DNA of 37,107 nucleotides from Hyphomicrobiales bacterium (GCA_900472395.1 UCHV01000052.1:1-37107); one strand, 5' to 3'; positions 8,567-16,775 are shown, numbered from the stretch's first letter. A program made the numbers and translations. Notes: a model not told the origin generated them from the sequence alone.

Positions 8567-8818
8567 TTAATCGTCGCACCCTGTGCGGCGGATCAGCGCA
8601 GACGCGTCCTTGACGATCGCCAATAAACCGTCGCCACCATTATCGATATGGATAAAAAGCTGGCGACGCATGCGAGGCTCCCAAAACTTGTTGATATGTC
8701 CCGCCACCCCCTCGATTTGAGTATTTTTTGGCTGCGACAAAAAGAAAGTCCCTATCTGATTTGCCATGCGAATCAGTTTGTCGGGTGTTTGGTGACCTGG
8801 ATCGGCATCATGAGACAT
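8567..8818 (-). CDS. fdsD: Formate dehydrogenase delta subunit FdsD
   Basis: FdsD is a small protein of soluble NAD-dependent formate dehydrogenases, linked with FdhD to cofactor insertion and stability. The 83-residue product begins MSHDADPGHQTPDKLIRMAN and has the family's KLIRMANQIGTFF, GVAGHINKFWEPRMR and LLAIVKDA blocks. The ATG at 8818 overlaps the end of fdhD by 11 bases and is preceded by GAGG in the fdhD coding sequence. This suggests translational coupling. A longer reading, 19 residues upstream, lies inside fdhD and lacks family character. A 110-base gap with several weak GC hairpins separates it from the transporter gene. Confidence 0.88.
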   Translation of the reverse strand: MSHDADPGHQTPDKLIRMANQIGTFFLSQPKNTQIEGVAGHINKFWEPRMRRQLFIHIDNGGDGLLAIVKDASALIRRTGCDD

Positions 8819-9659
8819 CGGCTTCGCCCTCGAATCGGATGCGTTTGGGGTGGCTGAACACTTCAAAATCCTCACCGCGCGACAGGGCCACGAGCGTCAT
8901 GCCGGCAGCCTCTGCGGTGCGGATGGCAAGGGCGGTCGGCGCCGAAATTGCGATCAGGACAGGTGAGCCGAGAATGGCCGCCTTCTGCACCATCTCCACC
9001 GAAATGCGGCTGGTGACGACGACCACACCATCACGGCCATGATGACCCGCACGCAGGACGGCACCGGAAAGCTTGTCGAGCGCATTGTGACGGCCGACAT
9101 CCTCACGTACCGCGATCAGTCCCTCGCCGGGGATGAAGAAACCCGCACCATGAACCGCTCTCGTCTGCGCATGCAGCGGCTGGGCGCCATTAAGGGCAGC
9201 GCTGGCGGTGGCGATATCGCCCGCCGACAGAACCATTTCCACGGCAGACACATTCGGCACCGGCCGCATGGCCTGCTCGATGGATTCGATGCCGCAAAGA
9301 CCACAGCCAACCGGCCCTGCCATATGCCGGCGACGGGCGCGAAGGGCATCTTCCTTGTCTTCGGCAAGCGTCACCTGCACATCCAGGCCATCACCCTCCT
9401 GCAGCACCTCGATGCTTTCGATCTCGGCAGGCGATGAAATGATACCCTCGGTCAGGCTGAAACCCGTTGCGAAATCCTCCAGATCCGCAGGCGTGCCCAT
9501 CATCACAGCATGGCTTGAACCACCATAGGAAAATGCGATCGGCACTTCTTCGGGAACGGAGCGAACCGCCGTGCGCACCACACCATCGCGGCGGATCGTC
9601 TGCGGCACAGCAACGGTGGTGGCAACCCGAACATTCGGGCTCTGGTCGGTGGTCGACAT
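8808..9659 (-). CDS. fdhD: Formate dehydrogenase accessory sulfurtransferase FdhD (FdsC)
   Basis: FdhD carries sulfur from a cysteine desulfurase to the bis-molybdopterin guanine dinucleotide cofactor, which formate dehydrogenase needs for activity. With the chosen start the product has 283 residues, normal for the family. The GCGLCG motif supplies the sulfur-transfer cysteines (C119, C122). The C-terminal half has VREDVGRHNALDK and VVTSRISVEMVQK, also typical. The ATG at 9659 is preceded by AAAGGA with 8 bases spacing. An in-frame ATG at 9737 would add 26 residues but has no ribosome site and lies directly after a hairpin (9742-9762). The gene follows fdsA by 145 bases and overlaps fdsD. In Rhodobacter nomenclature it is fdsC. 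Confidence 0.92.
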   Translation of the reverse strand: MSTTDQSPNVRVATTVAVPQTIRRDGVVRTAVRSVPEEVPIAFSYGGSSHAVMMGTPADLEDFATGFSLTEGIISSPAEIESIEVLQEGDGLDVQVTLAEDKEDALRARRRHMAGPVGCGLCGIESIEQAMRPVPNVSAVEMVLSAGDIATASAALNGAQPLHAQTRAVHGAGFFIPGEGLIAVREDVGRHNALDKLSGAVLRAGHHGRDGVVVVTSRISVEMVQKAAILGSPVLIAISAPTALAIRTAEAAGMTLVALSRGEDFEVFSHPKRIRFEGEADVS

Positions 9660-9741
9660 GAAGGGCATCCTTTGCGCAGGAAACTGCCGCTTCAGGGCTG
9701 GCACTTCCATATTCTTGATGCCTGTCAAAATAGTCATCGGC

Positions 9742-9767
9742 GCCGCCTGCGCAACGGGCGGCTTTTT
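9742..9767 (+). terminator. Hairpin with T-run, antisense to the fds operon, in the fdsA-fdhD gap
   Basis: GCCGCC (9742-9747), nine bases, GGCGGC (9757-9762) and TTTTT (9763-9767) form a terminator-like structure that would work on the + strand. No + strand gene is evident upstream. On the fds mRNA (- strand) the same stem is an intercistronic hairpin without a trailing U-run. It could set message stability or lower expression of fdhD and later genes. The structure is observed; the role is open. Confidence 0.5.
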
Positions 9768-9804
9768 ATTCTTGCGGATTGACGAAATACCTTTCCAAAC
9801 CGCC

Positions 9805-12684
9805 TCATTCGGCCGCTTCCAGCTTGCTGGCTATACGCCGTGAGCGGCGGGCAAGTTGCTCGTAATCCTCCTGCCACTCTGTCGGGCCGTTGGATTGCGA
9901 TACCTGCACTGCCGTCACCTTGTATTCCGGACAATTGGTCGCCCAGTCGGAAAAGTCTGTGGTGATGACGTTGGCCTGCGTGTCCGGGTGATGGAAGGTC
10001 GTATAAACGACGCCGGGCGCAACGCGGTCCGTGATCAGCGCACGAAGCGTCGTATCGCCCGATCGGCTGGCCAGCTTAATCCATTCGCCATCCTTTATCC
10101 CGCGCTGCTCGGCGTCATGCGGATGGATTTCCAGTCTGTCTTCCGCATGCCAGGCGACGTTTTCGGTACGCCGTGTCTGCGCGCCGACATTGTACTGGGA
10201 AAGAATACGGCCGGTGGTGAGCAGCAACGGGAAACGTGGACCCGTGCGCTCATCCGTCGGCACATATTCGGTGCGGATGAACTTGCCCCTGCCGCGCACG
10301 AAACCATCCACGTGCATGATCGGCGAGCCTTCGGGATGCGCCTCGTTGCAGGGCCACTGCACCGAACCCACTTTTTCAAGATAATCGTAAGATACCAAGG
10401 CAAAGCTTGGCGTCGAGACTGCAATCTCATCCATGATTTCGGACGGATGCCCATAATTCCAGTTCAGCCCCATGGCCTGTGCCAGTTTCTGGGTCACTTC
10501 CCAGTCGGCATAGCCGTTCTTCGGTGTCATTACCCTGCGCACGCGGTTGATGCGGCGCTCGGCATTGGTGAAAGTGCCGTCCTTTTCAAGGAAGGTCGAA
10601 CCGGGCAGAAAGACATGGGCGTAATTGGCCGTCTCGTTGAGGAAGAGGTCGTGCACGACCACACATTCCATCGCCGCAAGGCCGGCTGATACGTGTTTGG
10701 TATCCGGGTCGGACTGCAGGATATCCTCGCCCTGGATATAGATGCCCTTGAATGTGCCTTCCACGGCTGCATCCAGCATGTTGGGAATGCGCAGGCCCGG
10801 CTCGGTATCGAGCGTCACACCCCAGAGCTTCTCAAAGGTCTGCCGGGTCGCATCGTCCGAGATGTGGCGGTAACCCGGCAATTCATGCGGGAATGACCCC
10901 ATGTCGCAGGAGCCCTGCACGTTGTTCTGCCCACGCAGCGGGTTCACGCCGACACCGGGACGACCGATATTGCCGGTGACCATGGCAAGGTTTGCGATTG
11001 CCATCACGGTCGTCGATCCCTGGCTATGTTCGGTAACACCGAGGCCATAATAGATCGCGCCATTGCCTCCGGTGGCAAACAGTCGGGCAGCACCACGCAC
11101 CAGATCGGCAGGCACACCGGTATATTTTTCGGTCGATTCCGGGCTATGCGCCTCCTCTGAGACGAAAGCTGCCCAATCCTCGAATTCAGACCAGTCGCAG
11201 CGCTCGCGAATGAATGCTTCGGCAAACAGCCCTTCGGTGACGATGACATGCGCCAAGGCTGTCATCATCGCGACGTTGGTGCCGGGCAATAGCGGCAGAT
11301 GGTAGGCCGCTTCCACATGCGGCGTCTTGACGAGATCGATGCGGCGCGGATCGATGACGATCAGCTTTGCGCCCTGCCGCAGCCGTTTCTTCAGCCGCGA
11401 GCCAAAGACAGGATGACCGTCGGTCGGGTTGGCACCGATGACGATCACCACATCCGTATGCTCGACACTGTCGAAATTCTGCGTGCCCGCCGATGTGCCA
11501 AAGGCCTGACCGAGGCCATAACCGGTCGGCGAATGGCAAACACGGGCACAGGTATCGACATTGTTGTTGCCGAAACCGGCGCGGATCAATTTCTGGACGA
11601 GAAAGGTTTCCTCGTTGGTGCAACGCGACGAGGTGATGCCGCCAATCGATTCCCGACCAAACTGATACTGAATGCGCCTGAATTCCGAGGCGACATGCGC
11701 ATAGGCTTCCTCCCAGCTCACTTCCCGCCACGGATCGGAAATGTTTTCGCGGATCATCGGGTTGAGAATGCGGTCCTTGTGACTGGCATAACCATAAGCA
11801 AAACGGCCCTTGACGCAGGAATGACCGCGATTGGCCTGGCCATCCTTCCACGGCACCATGCGCACCAGTTCCTCCCCACGCATCTCCGCCTTGAACGAAC
11901 AGCCGACACCGCAATAGGCGCAGGTGGTGACGGCCGAGTGTTCCGGCTGGCCGATTGCGATCACCGACTTTTCCGTCAGTGTCGCGGTGGGACAGGCCTG
12001 CACGCAGGCACCGCAGGAAACGCATTCGGAATCGAGAAAATGCTCGTGCATGCCGGGTGAGACACGGCTTTCGAAACCGCGGCCCTCGATGGTCAGCGCG
12101 AACGTGCCCTGCACTTCCTCGCAGGCGCGTACGCAACGCGAACAGACGATACACTTCGACGGATCGTAAGTGAAATAGGGGTTGGACTCGTCCTTCGGCA
12201 TCCATTTGGCATTGATGGCGCCATCGTTGCGGCTGCGTACATGATTGTCGCCCTCATAACCGTATCGAACGTCACGAAGACCGACGGCACCCGCCATATC
12301 CTGCAATTCGCAATCGCCATTGGCGGCGCAGGTGAGACAGTCGAGCGGGTGGTCGGAGATGTAGAGCTCCATCACGCCGCGACGGATATCCTTCAACCGG
12401 CCGGTCTGGGTATGAACGACCATGTTCGGGGCAACCGGCGTGGTGCAGGAGGACGGGGTGCCGTTGCGTCCCTCGACCTCCACCAGACAGAGCCGGCAGG
12501 AGCCGAAGGCATCCACCATGTCGGTGGCACAGAGTTTCGGGATCTGGATGCCGGCCTCCATGGATGCCCGCATGATCGAGGTGCCTTCCGGCACGGTAAT
12601 GGCACAACCATCGATGGTCAGCGTGACCTGTTTTTCAGATTGGGAGGCTGGGGTGCCGAAATCGATTTCATGGATCAGGGACAT
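9805..12684 (-). CDS. fdsA: NAD-dependent formate dehydrogenase alpha (molybdenum) subunit FdsA
   Basis: FdsA oxidises formate to CO2 at a bis-MGD molybdenum centre and passes electrons through FeS clusters to FdsB. The 959-residue protein has every expected centre. There is an N-terminal [2Fe-2S] site (C52, C63, C66, C80) and a His-Cys3 [4Fe-4S] site (H112, C116, C119, C125). Two ferredoxin-type clusters follow (C178/181/184/188 and C221/224/227/231), then the cluster next to the Mo domain (C255, C258, C262, C290). In DTCARVCHSPT, C383 followed by H384 matches the Mo-ligand Cys-His pair. The Cys rather than Sec ligand fits a soluble oxygen-tolerant Fds enzyme. The ATG at 12684 follows GGAG by 7 bases and sits 4 bases after the fdsB stop. 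Confidence 0.97.
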   Translation of the reverse strand: MSLIHEIDFGTPASQSEKQVTLTIDGCAITVPEGTSIMRASMEAGIQIPKLCATDMVDAFGSCRLCLVEVEGRNGTPSSCTTPVAPNMVVHTQTGRLKDIRRGVMELYISDHPLDCLTCAANGDCELQDMAGAVGLRDVRYGYEGDNHVRSRNDGAINAKWMPKDESNPYFTYDPSKCIVCSRCVRACEEVQGTFALTIEGRGFESRVSPGMHEHFLDSECVSCGACVQACPTATLTEKSVIAIGQPEHSAVTTCAYCGVGCSFKAEMRGEELVRMVPWKDGQANRGHSCVKGRFAYGYASHKDRILNPMIRENISDPWREVSWEEAYAHVASEFRRIQYQFGRESIGGITSSRCTNEETFLVQKLIRAGFGNNNVDTCARVCHSPTGYGLGQAFGTSAGTQNFDSVEHTDVVIVIGANPTDGHPVFGSRLKKRLRQGAKLIVIDPRRIDLVKTPHVEAAYHLPLLPGTNVAMMTALAHVIVTEGLFAEAFIRERCDWSEFEDWAAFVSEEAHSPESTEKYTGVPADLVRGAARLFATGGNGAIYYGLGVTEHSQGSTTVMAIANLAMVTGNIGRPGVGVNPLRGQNNVQGSCDMGSFPHELPGYRHISDDATRQTFEKLWGVTLDTEPGLRIPNMLDAAVEGTFKGIYIQGEDILQSDPDTKHVSAGLAAMECVVVHDLFLNETANYAHVFLPGSTFLEKDGTFTNAERRINRVRRVMTPKNGYADWEVTQKLAQAMGLNWNYGHPSEIMDEIAVSTPSFALVSYDYLEKVGSVQWPCNEAHPEGSPIMHVDGFVRGRGKFIRTEYVPTDERTGPRFPLLLTTGRILSQYNVGAQTRRTENVAWHAEDRLEIHPHDAEQRGIKDGEWIKLASRSGDTTLRALITDRVAPGVVYTTFHHPDTQANVITTDFSDWATNCPEYKVTAVQVSQSNGPTEWQEDYEQLARRSRRIASKLEAAE

Positions 12685-12688
12685 GATG

Positions 12689-14245
12689 TTACTCCGCCGC
12701 TTCGATGAGGGGTGTAGGAGCGAAATCCTCCGGGAAATGCGTCATCGCACTCATCACCGGATAAGGTGTGAAACCGCCGAGCGCGCAGAGCGAACCGAAC
12801 TTCATCGTGTTGCAAAGGTCGGCCAGCAGCGCCTTGTTCTTTTCCGGCTCGATGCCGCGGGCGATCCTGTCGACTGTTTCTACACCGCGCGTGGAACCGA
12901 TGCGACAGGGCGTACACTTGCCGCAGCTTTCGATGGCGCAGAACTCCATGGCGAACCGCGCCTGTTTCAGAAGGTCTGCGGTATCATCGAAAACGGTGAT
13001 GCCGGCATGGCCGATCAACCCGTCCTTCGCCGCAAAAGCCTCGTAATCGAAAGGCCTATCGAACAGCGCGCGCGGAAAATAGGCGCCGAGCGGACCACCC
13101 ACCTGCACCGCCTTGACCGGCCTGCCACTGGCCGTGCCGCCGCCGATCTGATCGACGATCTCACCGAGCGAAAGGCCGAAGGCGGTTTCGAACAGGCCGC
13201 CATGTCTGACATTGCCGGCGATCTGGATCGGGATCGTGCCGCGTGAACGGCCCATGCCGAAATCCCTGTAGAATTCTGCACCCCTGTCCATGATGACCGG
13301 GATGGAAGCGAGCGAGATGACGTTGTTGACGACAGTCGGCCGCCCGAGAAAACCCTGCAGCGCCGGTAATGGTGGCTTGGCACGCACCACGCCGCGCTTG
13401 CCTTCCAGCGAATTCAGCAGCGAGGTTTCCTCGCCGCAGACATAGGCCCCTGCTCCTGAGCGGATTTCCATGTCGAAAACATGTGCGGAACCCAGAACGG
13501 ACGACCCCAGAATTCCGGCCTTGCGGGCGATCCCGATCGCTTCGCTCATCGTGGCGATCGCATGCGGATATTCGGAACGTGTGTAGACATAACCCTTGGT
13601 GGCGCCGGTCGCGATGCCGGCAATGACCATGCCTTCGATCAGAACGAAGGGATCACCCTCCATGATCATCCGGTCGGCGAAGGTGGCGCTGTCGCCCTCA
13701 TCGGCATTGCAGACGATGTATTTTTGCGGGGCCGCCGCCTCCATCACCGTCTTCCACTTGATACCTGTCGGGAAACCGGCACCACCGCGGCCGCGCAAGC
13801 CGCTATCCGTCACCTGAGCGACGATTTCGGCGGGCGTCATGGCAATGGTTTTTTCCAGCCCCTTCAGGCCCTCGTAATGACGATAATCATCGAGCGAAAG
13901 CGGATCGGTCACGCCGCAGCGGGAGAAGGTCAGGCGGGTCTGCTGACGAAGGAAAGGAATTTCCTTCGTCAGCCCAAGACAGAGAGGGTGCCCTTGGCCG
14001 GACAGGAACCCGGCATCGAAGAGTGACCTGACATCCGATGCCTTGACCGGACCGTAAGCCACCCGACCGCGCTCCGTGCGCACTTCCACCAGCGGTTCAA
14101 GCCAGAACATGCCACGCGAACCGTTGCGCACGATCCTGGCATCGAGACCACGGGCAGCAATCTCGCCGGCAACCGCCGTCGCCACCTTTTCAGCGCCAAG
14201 CGCCAGAGATGCCGCATCGCGCGGAATGAATATTGTCACCGTCAT
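12689..14245 (-). CDS. fdsB: NAD-dependent formate dehydrogenase beta (FMN, NAD-reducing) subunit FdsB
   Basis: FdsB is a NuoF-like subunit that takes electrons from FdsA and reduces NAD+ through FMN in the cytoplasm. The 518 residues comprise an N-terminal thioredoxin-like ferredoxin domain (about 1-110), the FMN loop GLRGRGGAGFPTGIKW (149-164), the NAD/FMN region SGAGAYVCGEETSLL (263-277) and a [4Fe-4S] site (C441, C444, C447, C487). The N-terminal domain corresponds to a fused NuoE-like part but lacks the four-Cys cluster motif, which sits in FdsG instead. Its ATG overlaps the fdsG stop as ATGA (14242-14245), so translation is probably coupled. No residue needed for catalysis looks missing. 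Confidence 0.96.
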   Translation of the reverse strand: MTVTIFIPRDAASLALGAEKVATAVAGEIAARGLDARIVRNGSRGMFWLEPLVEVRTERGRVAYGPVKASDVRSLFDAGFLSGQGHPLCLGLTKEIPFLRQQTRLTFSRCGVTDPLSLDDYRHYEGLKGLEKTIAMTPAEIVAQVTDSGLRGRGGAGFPTGIKWKTVMEAAAPQKYIVCNADEGDSATFADRMIMEGDPFVLIEGMVIAGIATGATKGYVYTRSEYPHAIATMSEAIGIARKAGILGSSVLGSAHVFDMEIRSGAGAYVCGEETSLLNSLEGKRGVVRAKPPLPALQGFLGRPTVVNNVISLASIPVIMDRGAEFYRDFGMGRSRGTIPIQIAGNVRHGGLFETAFGLSLGEIVDQIGGGTASGRPVKAVQVGGPLGAYFPRALFDRPFDYEAFAAKDGLIGHAGITVFDDTADLLKQARFAMEFCAIESCGKCTPCRIGSTRGVETVDRIARGIEPEKNKALLADLCNTMKFGSLCALGGFTPYPVMSAMTHFPEDFAPTPLIEAAE

Positions 14246-14721
14246 CGGCCGATCTCCCCGACAATTTCGGAAAGACAGTGTTCATCGACGCGGCCATACA
14301 CCTCACCATCCAGCATGGCGGCCGGCGCACAGGCACACAAGCCCAGGCAGTAGACCGGCTCAAGCGTGACCGCCCCATCCAGCGTCGTCTGGTGAAAATC
14401 GATGCCGAGCAATTGCCGCACCCGGTCGGCGACATGGTCGCTGCCCATCGACTGGCAGGCTTCGGCGCGACAGAGCTTGAGCATATGGCGACCGGCGGGA
14501 TGATCGCGGAATTCGTGGTAGAACGTCACGACGCCGTGCACTTCTGCCCGCGAAAGATTGAGCTCACCGGCAATCACCGGCTTCGCGTCCTCCGGCACGT
14601 AGCCGAACTCTGCCTGGATCGCATGCAGGATCGGCAGCAAAGGACCTTCGAGATGTTTGTGTTCGCGCGCAATTTCACGAGAACGCTCGGCCATATCGGC
14701 CGCAGCGAGATACATGTTCAT
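14242..14721 (-). CDS. fdsG: NAD-dependent formate dehydrogenase gamma subunit FdsG
   Basis: FdsG is a NuoE-like [2Fe-2S] protein of 159 residues and the first gene of the formate dehydrogenase operon. The cluster ligands are C84 and C89 (LCRAEACQ) and C125 and C129 (VYCLGLCACAP). The N-terminal helical part (PLLPILHAIQAEFGYVPE) and GVVTFYHEFR are typical of the NuoE family. GGGAGG (14729-14734, read on the - strand) lies 7 bases before the ATG at 14721. A second ATG two codons later is possible. The 151-base leader, between this gene and the LysR gene upstream on the same strand, holds two dyads described separately. Confidence 0.95.
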   Translation of the reverse strand: MNMYLAAADMAERSREIAREHKHLEGPLLPILHAIQAEFGYVPEDAKPVIAGELNLSRAEVHGVVTFYHEFRDHPAGRHMLKLCRAEACQSMGSDHVADRVRQLLGIDFHQTTLDGAVTLEPVYCLGLCACAPAAMLDGEVYGRVDEHCLSEIVGEIGR

Positions 14722-14758
14722 CCATCAGCCTCCCAACCGACTTCAGTTCATGCAAGCG

Positions 14759-14788
14759 CGATGTCTTTTCGGCAGCGTGAAGACATCG
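14759..14788. repeat. 9-bp inverted repeat in the fdsG leader
   Basis: CGATGTCTT (14759-14767) and AAGACATCG (14780-14788) are perfect complements separated by 12 bases. The dyad lies between the candidate promoter and the ribosome site of fdsG, so it could be an operator or a hairpin in the 5' untranslated RNA. The core arms CGATGTC/GACATCG also occur as a dyad at 30838-30856. Confidence 0.55.
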
Positions 14789-14801
14789 TCCTCCGCTTAC
14801 A

Positions 14802-14831
14802 TATCTGAAGTTTCGCAGCAGGTTGGGGCAA
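14802..14831 (-). promoter_or_regulatory. Weak candidate promoter for fdsG
   Basis: Read on the - strand, TTGCCC (14831-14826), 18 bases, CAGATA (14807-14802) is a poor match to a house-keeping promoter. Such weakness is common for LysR-activated genes. It places the T-N11-A dyad centred at 14866 about 70 bases upstream of the likely start of transcription, where LysR recognition sites usually lie. This is inference only. Confidence 0.25.
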
Positions 14832-14857
14832 CGGTCAATAAGCTGGTCACGTTACGC

Positions 14858-14874
14858 GATAGAACAATTCTATC
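14858..14874. promoter_or_regulatory. Candidate LysR-type operator (T-N11-A dyad) upstream of fdsG
   Basis: GATAGAA (14858-14864), CAA, TTCTATC (14868-14874) is a perfect 7+3+7 inverted repeat. It contains T(14860)-N11-A(14872), the core layout of LysR-family binding sites. It overlaps the last bases of the LysR gene and lies 137 bases or more before the fdsG start codon, on the side where an activator should bind. Confidence 0.5.
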
Positions 14875-15766
14875 AATCGAACGAAACATCCGTCAGATTT
14901 CGTGCCTCGTGCAGCAGGGCCGAAACCAGCGGCGTAAACGGCTCGCGATGGGTGGCAACCAGTCCGACAAGATGGCTGGCCTTGGGTTCCACGATGGGAA
15001 TGGTGCGGATGCGCGCGGCAAACCCGAATGAAAGCGCCACATTGCGCGGCATGATACTGGCCCAGTTTCCTGTCCCGACATGTGCCAGAAGCACGACCAT
15101 GGAATTGGATTCCAGCATGGTGCGGACATCGACGCCGGCATCCGCCAGATGCTGGTTGATGATACGGCGGTTTTGATTGTCGGGCGTCAGCAGGCACAGC
15201 CTCAACCCCGCCATTTCCTTCCAGGTCACTTCCTTGCGATCGGCAAAGGGTGTGCCTTCGGCAGTCACCAGCGTGTAATGCTCGGCGTAAAGCGGCACAC
15301 TGGTCACCCGACCGAGCGGCTCATTGTCGAGATAGGTAATACCCGCATCGATCTCGAAATTTTCCAGCTGGCTCAACACCTGCAAGGAAGTGCGGGAAAC
15401 AACGGAAAAGGTGACCTCGGGATGCTTGGCCTGAAACGGTCCTGTCAACTTGGGGATCATCGCCAACGCTGTCGGGATTGCTGCCAAGCGGATGTGACCG
15501 GCCAATCCCTTGCGGGCGGCGCGCATTTCCTCGCGCATGGTACGGGTATCGCCAACGATGCGGCGCGCCCATTCCAGCACACGCTGGCCCTCCGGTGTCA
15601 GCCCCTGAAAGCGTGAACCGCGCACCACGAGACCGACGCCCAGATTTTCTTCCAACTGCCGGATTGCCGCGGAAAGCGTAGGCTGGGAAATGCCGCATTC
15701 TTCGGCAGCGCGCCCAAAATGCTGTTCGCGCGCCAGCGCTATGAAAAATTCCAGCTTGTCGATCAT
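14873..15766 (-). CDS. fdsR: LysR-family transcriptional regulator, probable regulator of the fds operon
   Basis: The 297-residue protein has the LysR layout: an N-terminal winged helix-turn-helix (about residues 17-50, FGRAAEECGISQPTLSAAIRQLE with a linker helix after it) and a C-terminal two-lobed effector domain from about residue 90. The ATG at 15766 follows GGGAG by 6 bases. The gene lies directly upstream of fdsG on the same strand, 151 bases away. LysR regulators called FdsR occupy the same place in other bacteria with soluble formate dehydrogenase, and the family usually senses a pathway acid. The regulatory target is inferred from position and the nearby T-N11-A dyad. The symbol is by context, not by specific sequence hallmarks. 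The upstream ldh gene is 76 bases away on the same strand, so partial cotranscription is possible. Confidence 0.85.
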   Translation of the reverse strand: MIDKLEFFIALAREQHFGRAAEECGISQPTLSAAIRQLEENLGVGLVVRGSRFQGLTPEGQRVLEWARRIVGDTRTMREEMRAARKGLAGHIRLAAIPTALAMIPKLTGPFQAKHPEVTFSVVSRTSLQVLSQLENFEIDAGITYLDNEPLGRVTSVPLYAEHYTLVTAEGTPFADRKEVTWKEMAGLRLCLLTPDNQNRRIINQHLADAGVDVRTMLESNSMVVLLAHVGTGNWASIMPRNVALSFGFAARIRTIPIVEPKASHLVGLVATHREPFTPLVSALLHEARNLTDVSFD

Positions 15767-15773
15767 GGCAACT

Positions 15774-15788
15774 CCCTTGCTGCAAGGG
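15774..15788. repeat. Dyad overlapping the ribosome site of the LysR gene
   Basis: CCCTTGC (15774-15780), T, GCAAGGG (15782-15788) is a perfect 7+1+7 inverted repeat. Its arm overlaps the GGGAG ribosome site of the regulator gene (- strand), 8 bases before the ATG. It could be an autoregulatory binding site. As RNA the one-base loop is too tight for a full hairpin, though a shorter stem with a three-base loop is possible. Confidence 0.45.
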
Positions 15789-15842
15789 CTACCCGGTTAC
15801 GACCGTCAATTCAACAGACCGCCAATTGATAGGATCGGTCGC

Positions 15843-16775
15843 TCAAAGTTGCAGCGCGTCGGTGATGCCCTTCAGGAGTTCGGCACTGCGTTTCAGCGCC
15901 GCTTGTTCTTCCGCAGAAAGGTCCGGCACCATATCGACGACGACACCGGTCGCGCCGATCACCCGCGGCAGCGAAAGCGCCACGTCATCGACGCCCGCCA
16001 CATGTGCGGTCACCAGCGAAACTGTCAGCACCGCGCCTTCATCACGGGCAATCGCTCTGACGATACGGGCGATGCCTGCACCTATGCCATAATAGGTGGC
16101 GCCCTTGCCCTCGATGATCTTGTAGGCCGCATTGCGCACGTTGTCGTCGATCTCTGCTCGAACCGCCTGCGTCAAAGGTGCGCCGATCTGCTGCGCAAAC
16201 GAGGCAAGGTCGACGGAACTGGCGCGGGCACTCTCCCATACCAGTACCTCGCTATCACCATGTTCCCCGATGACGTCCGCATGGATCGATTGCGGAGAGA
16301 TATTCAGATGCCGTGCGATCAGGCTGCGAAACCGGGCGGTATCGAGAATGGTACCGGAACCGATGACCCGCTGCGGCGGCAAGCCGGAAAGTCGCTGGGT
16401 TATGAAAGTGATGGCATCGACGGGATTGGAAGCGACCAGAAGGATGGGATTTTCAGCAACGGCCAGAACCTCGCCGACGATCTCGCGAAATACTGCCGCA
16501 TTGCGACTGAGAAGCTCAAGCCGCGTTTCTCCCGGTTTCTGGCTGACGCCGGCCGACAGGATGACGATACCGGCCCCTTCCAGATCCGCGTATCCCCCGG
16601 CCCTCACCCGCGTTGCCGACATGAAAGGGACGGCATGCGCAATGTCTTCCGCCTGCGCCACGGCCAGCGCCTTGTTGCGGTCCATGATGATGACTTCGCT
16701 TGCATAACCGGTGATGGCGAGCGCAAAACCAACCGAACTGCCGACCATGCCCGCGCCGACGATACCGACCTTCAT
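15843..16775 (-). CDS. ldh: L-lactate dehydrogenase (NAD-dependent)
   Basis: This 310-residue enzyme of the LDH/MDH family interconverts L-lactate and pyruvate with NAD. Features are the Rossmann motif GIVGAGMVGSSVG (4-16), the active loop SQKPGETR (78-85), N117, the substrate-binding R148 (DTARFR) and the catalytic H172 (IGEHGDS). Q79 at the specificity position marks lactate rather than malate dehydrogenase, which has Arg there. The ATG at 16775 follows CGGAG by 7 bases. Thirteen extra upstream residues in the same frame have no family match. The gene lies 60 bases after the enolase-superfamily gene and probably belongs to the same operon. If so, lactate or another 2-hydroxy acid may be a product or substrate of that pathway. 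Confidence 0.9.
   Translation of the reverse strand: MKVGIVGAGMVGSSVGFALAITGYASEVIIMDRNKALAVAQAEDIAHAVPFMSATRVRAGGYADLEGAGIVILSAGVSQKPGETRLELLSRNAAVFREIVGEVLAVAENPILLVASNPVDAITFITQRLSGLPPQRVIGSGTILDTARFRSLIARHLNISPQSIHADVIGEHGDSEVLVWESARASSVDLASFAQQIGAPLTQAVRAEIDDNVRNAAYKIIEGKGATYYGIGAGIARIVRAIARDEGAVLTVSLVTAHVAGVDDVALSLPRVIGATGVVVDMVPDLSAEEQAALKRSAELLKGITDALQL

Noticed and set aside
15843..16775. Malate dehydrogenase, suggested by family and by TCA genes in the window
   Set aside because: Residue 79 is Gln in SQKPGETR, the lactate dehydrogenase form; malate dehydrogenase carries Arg there.
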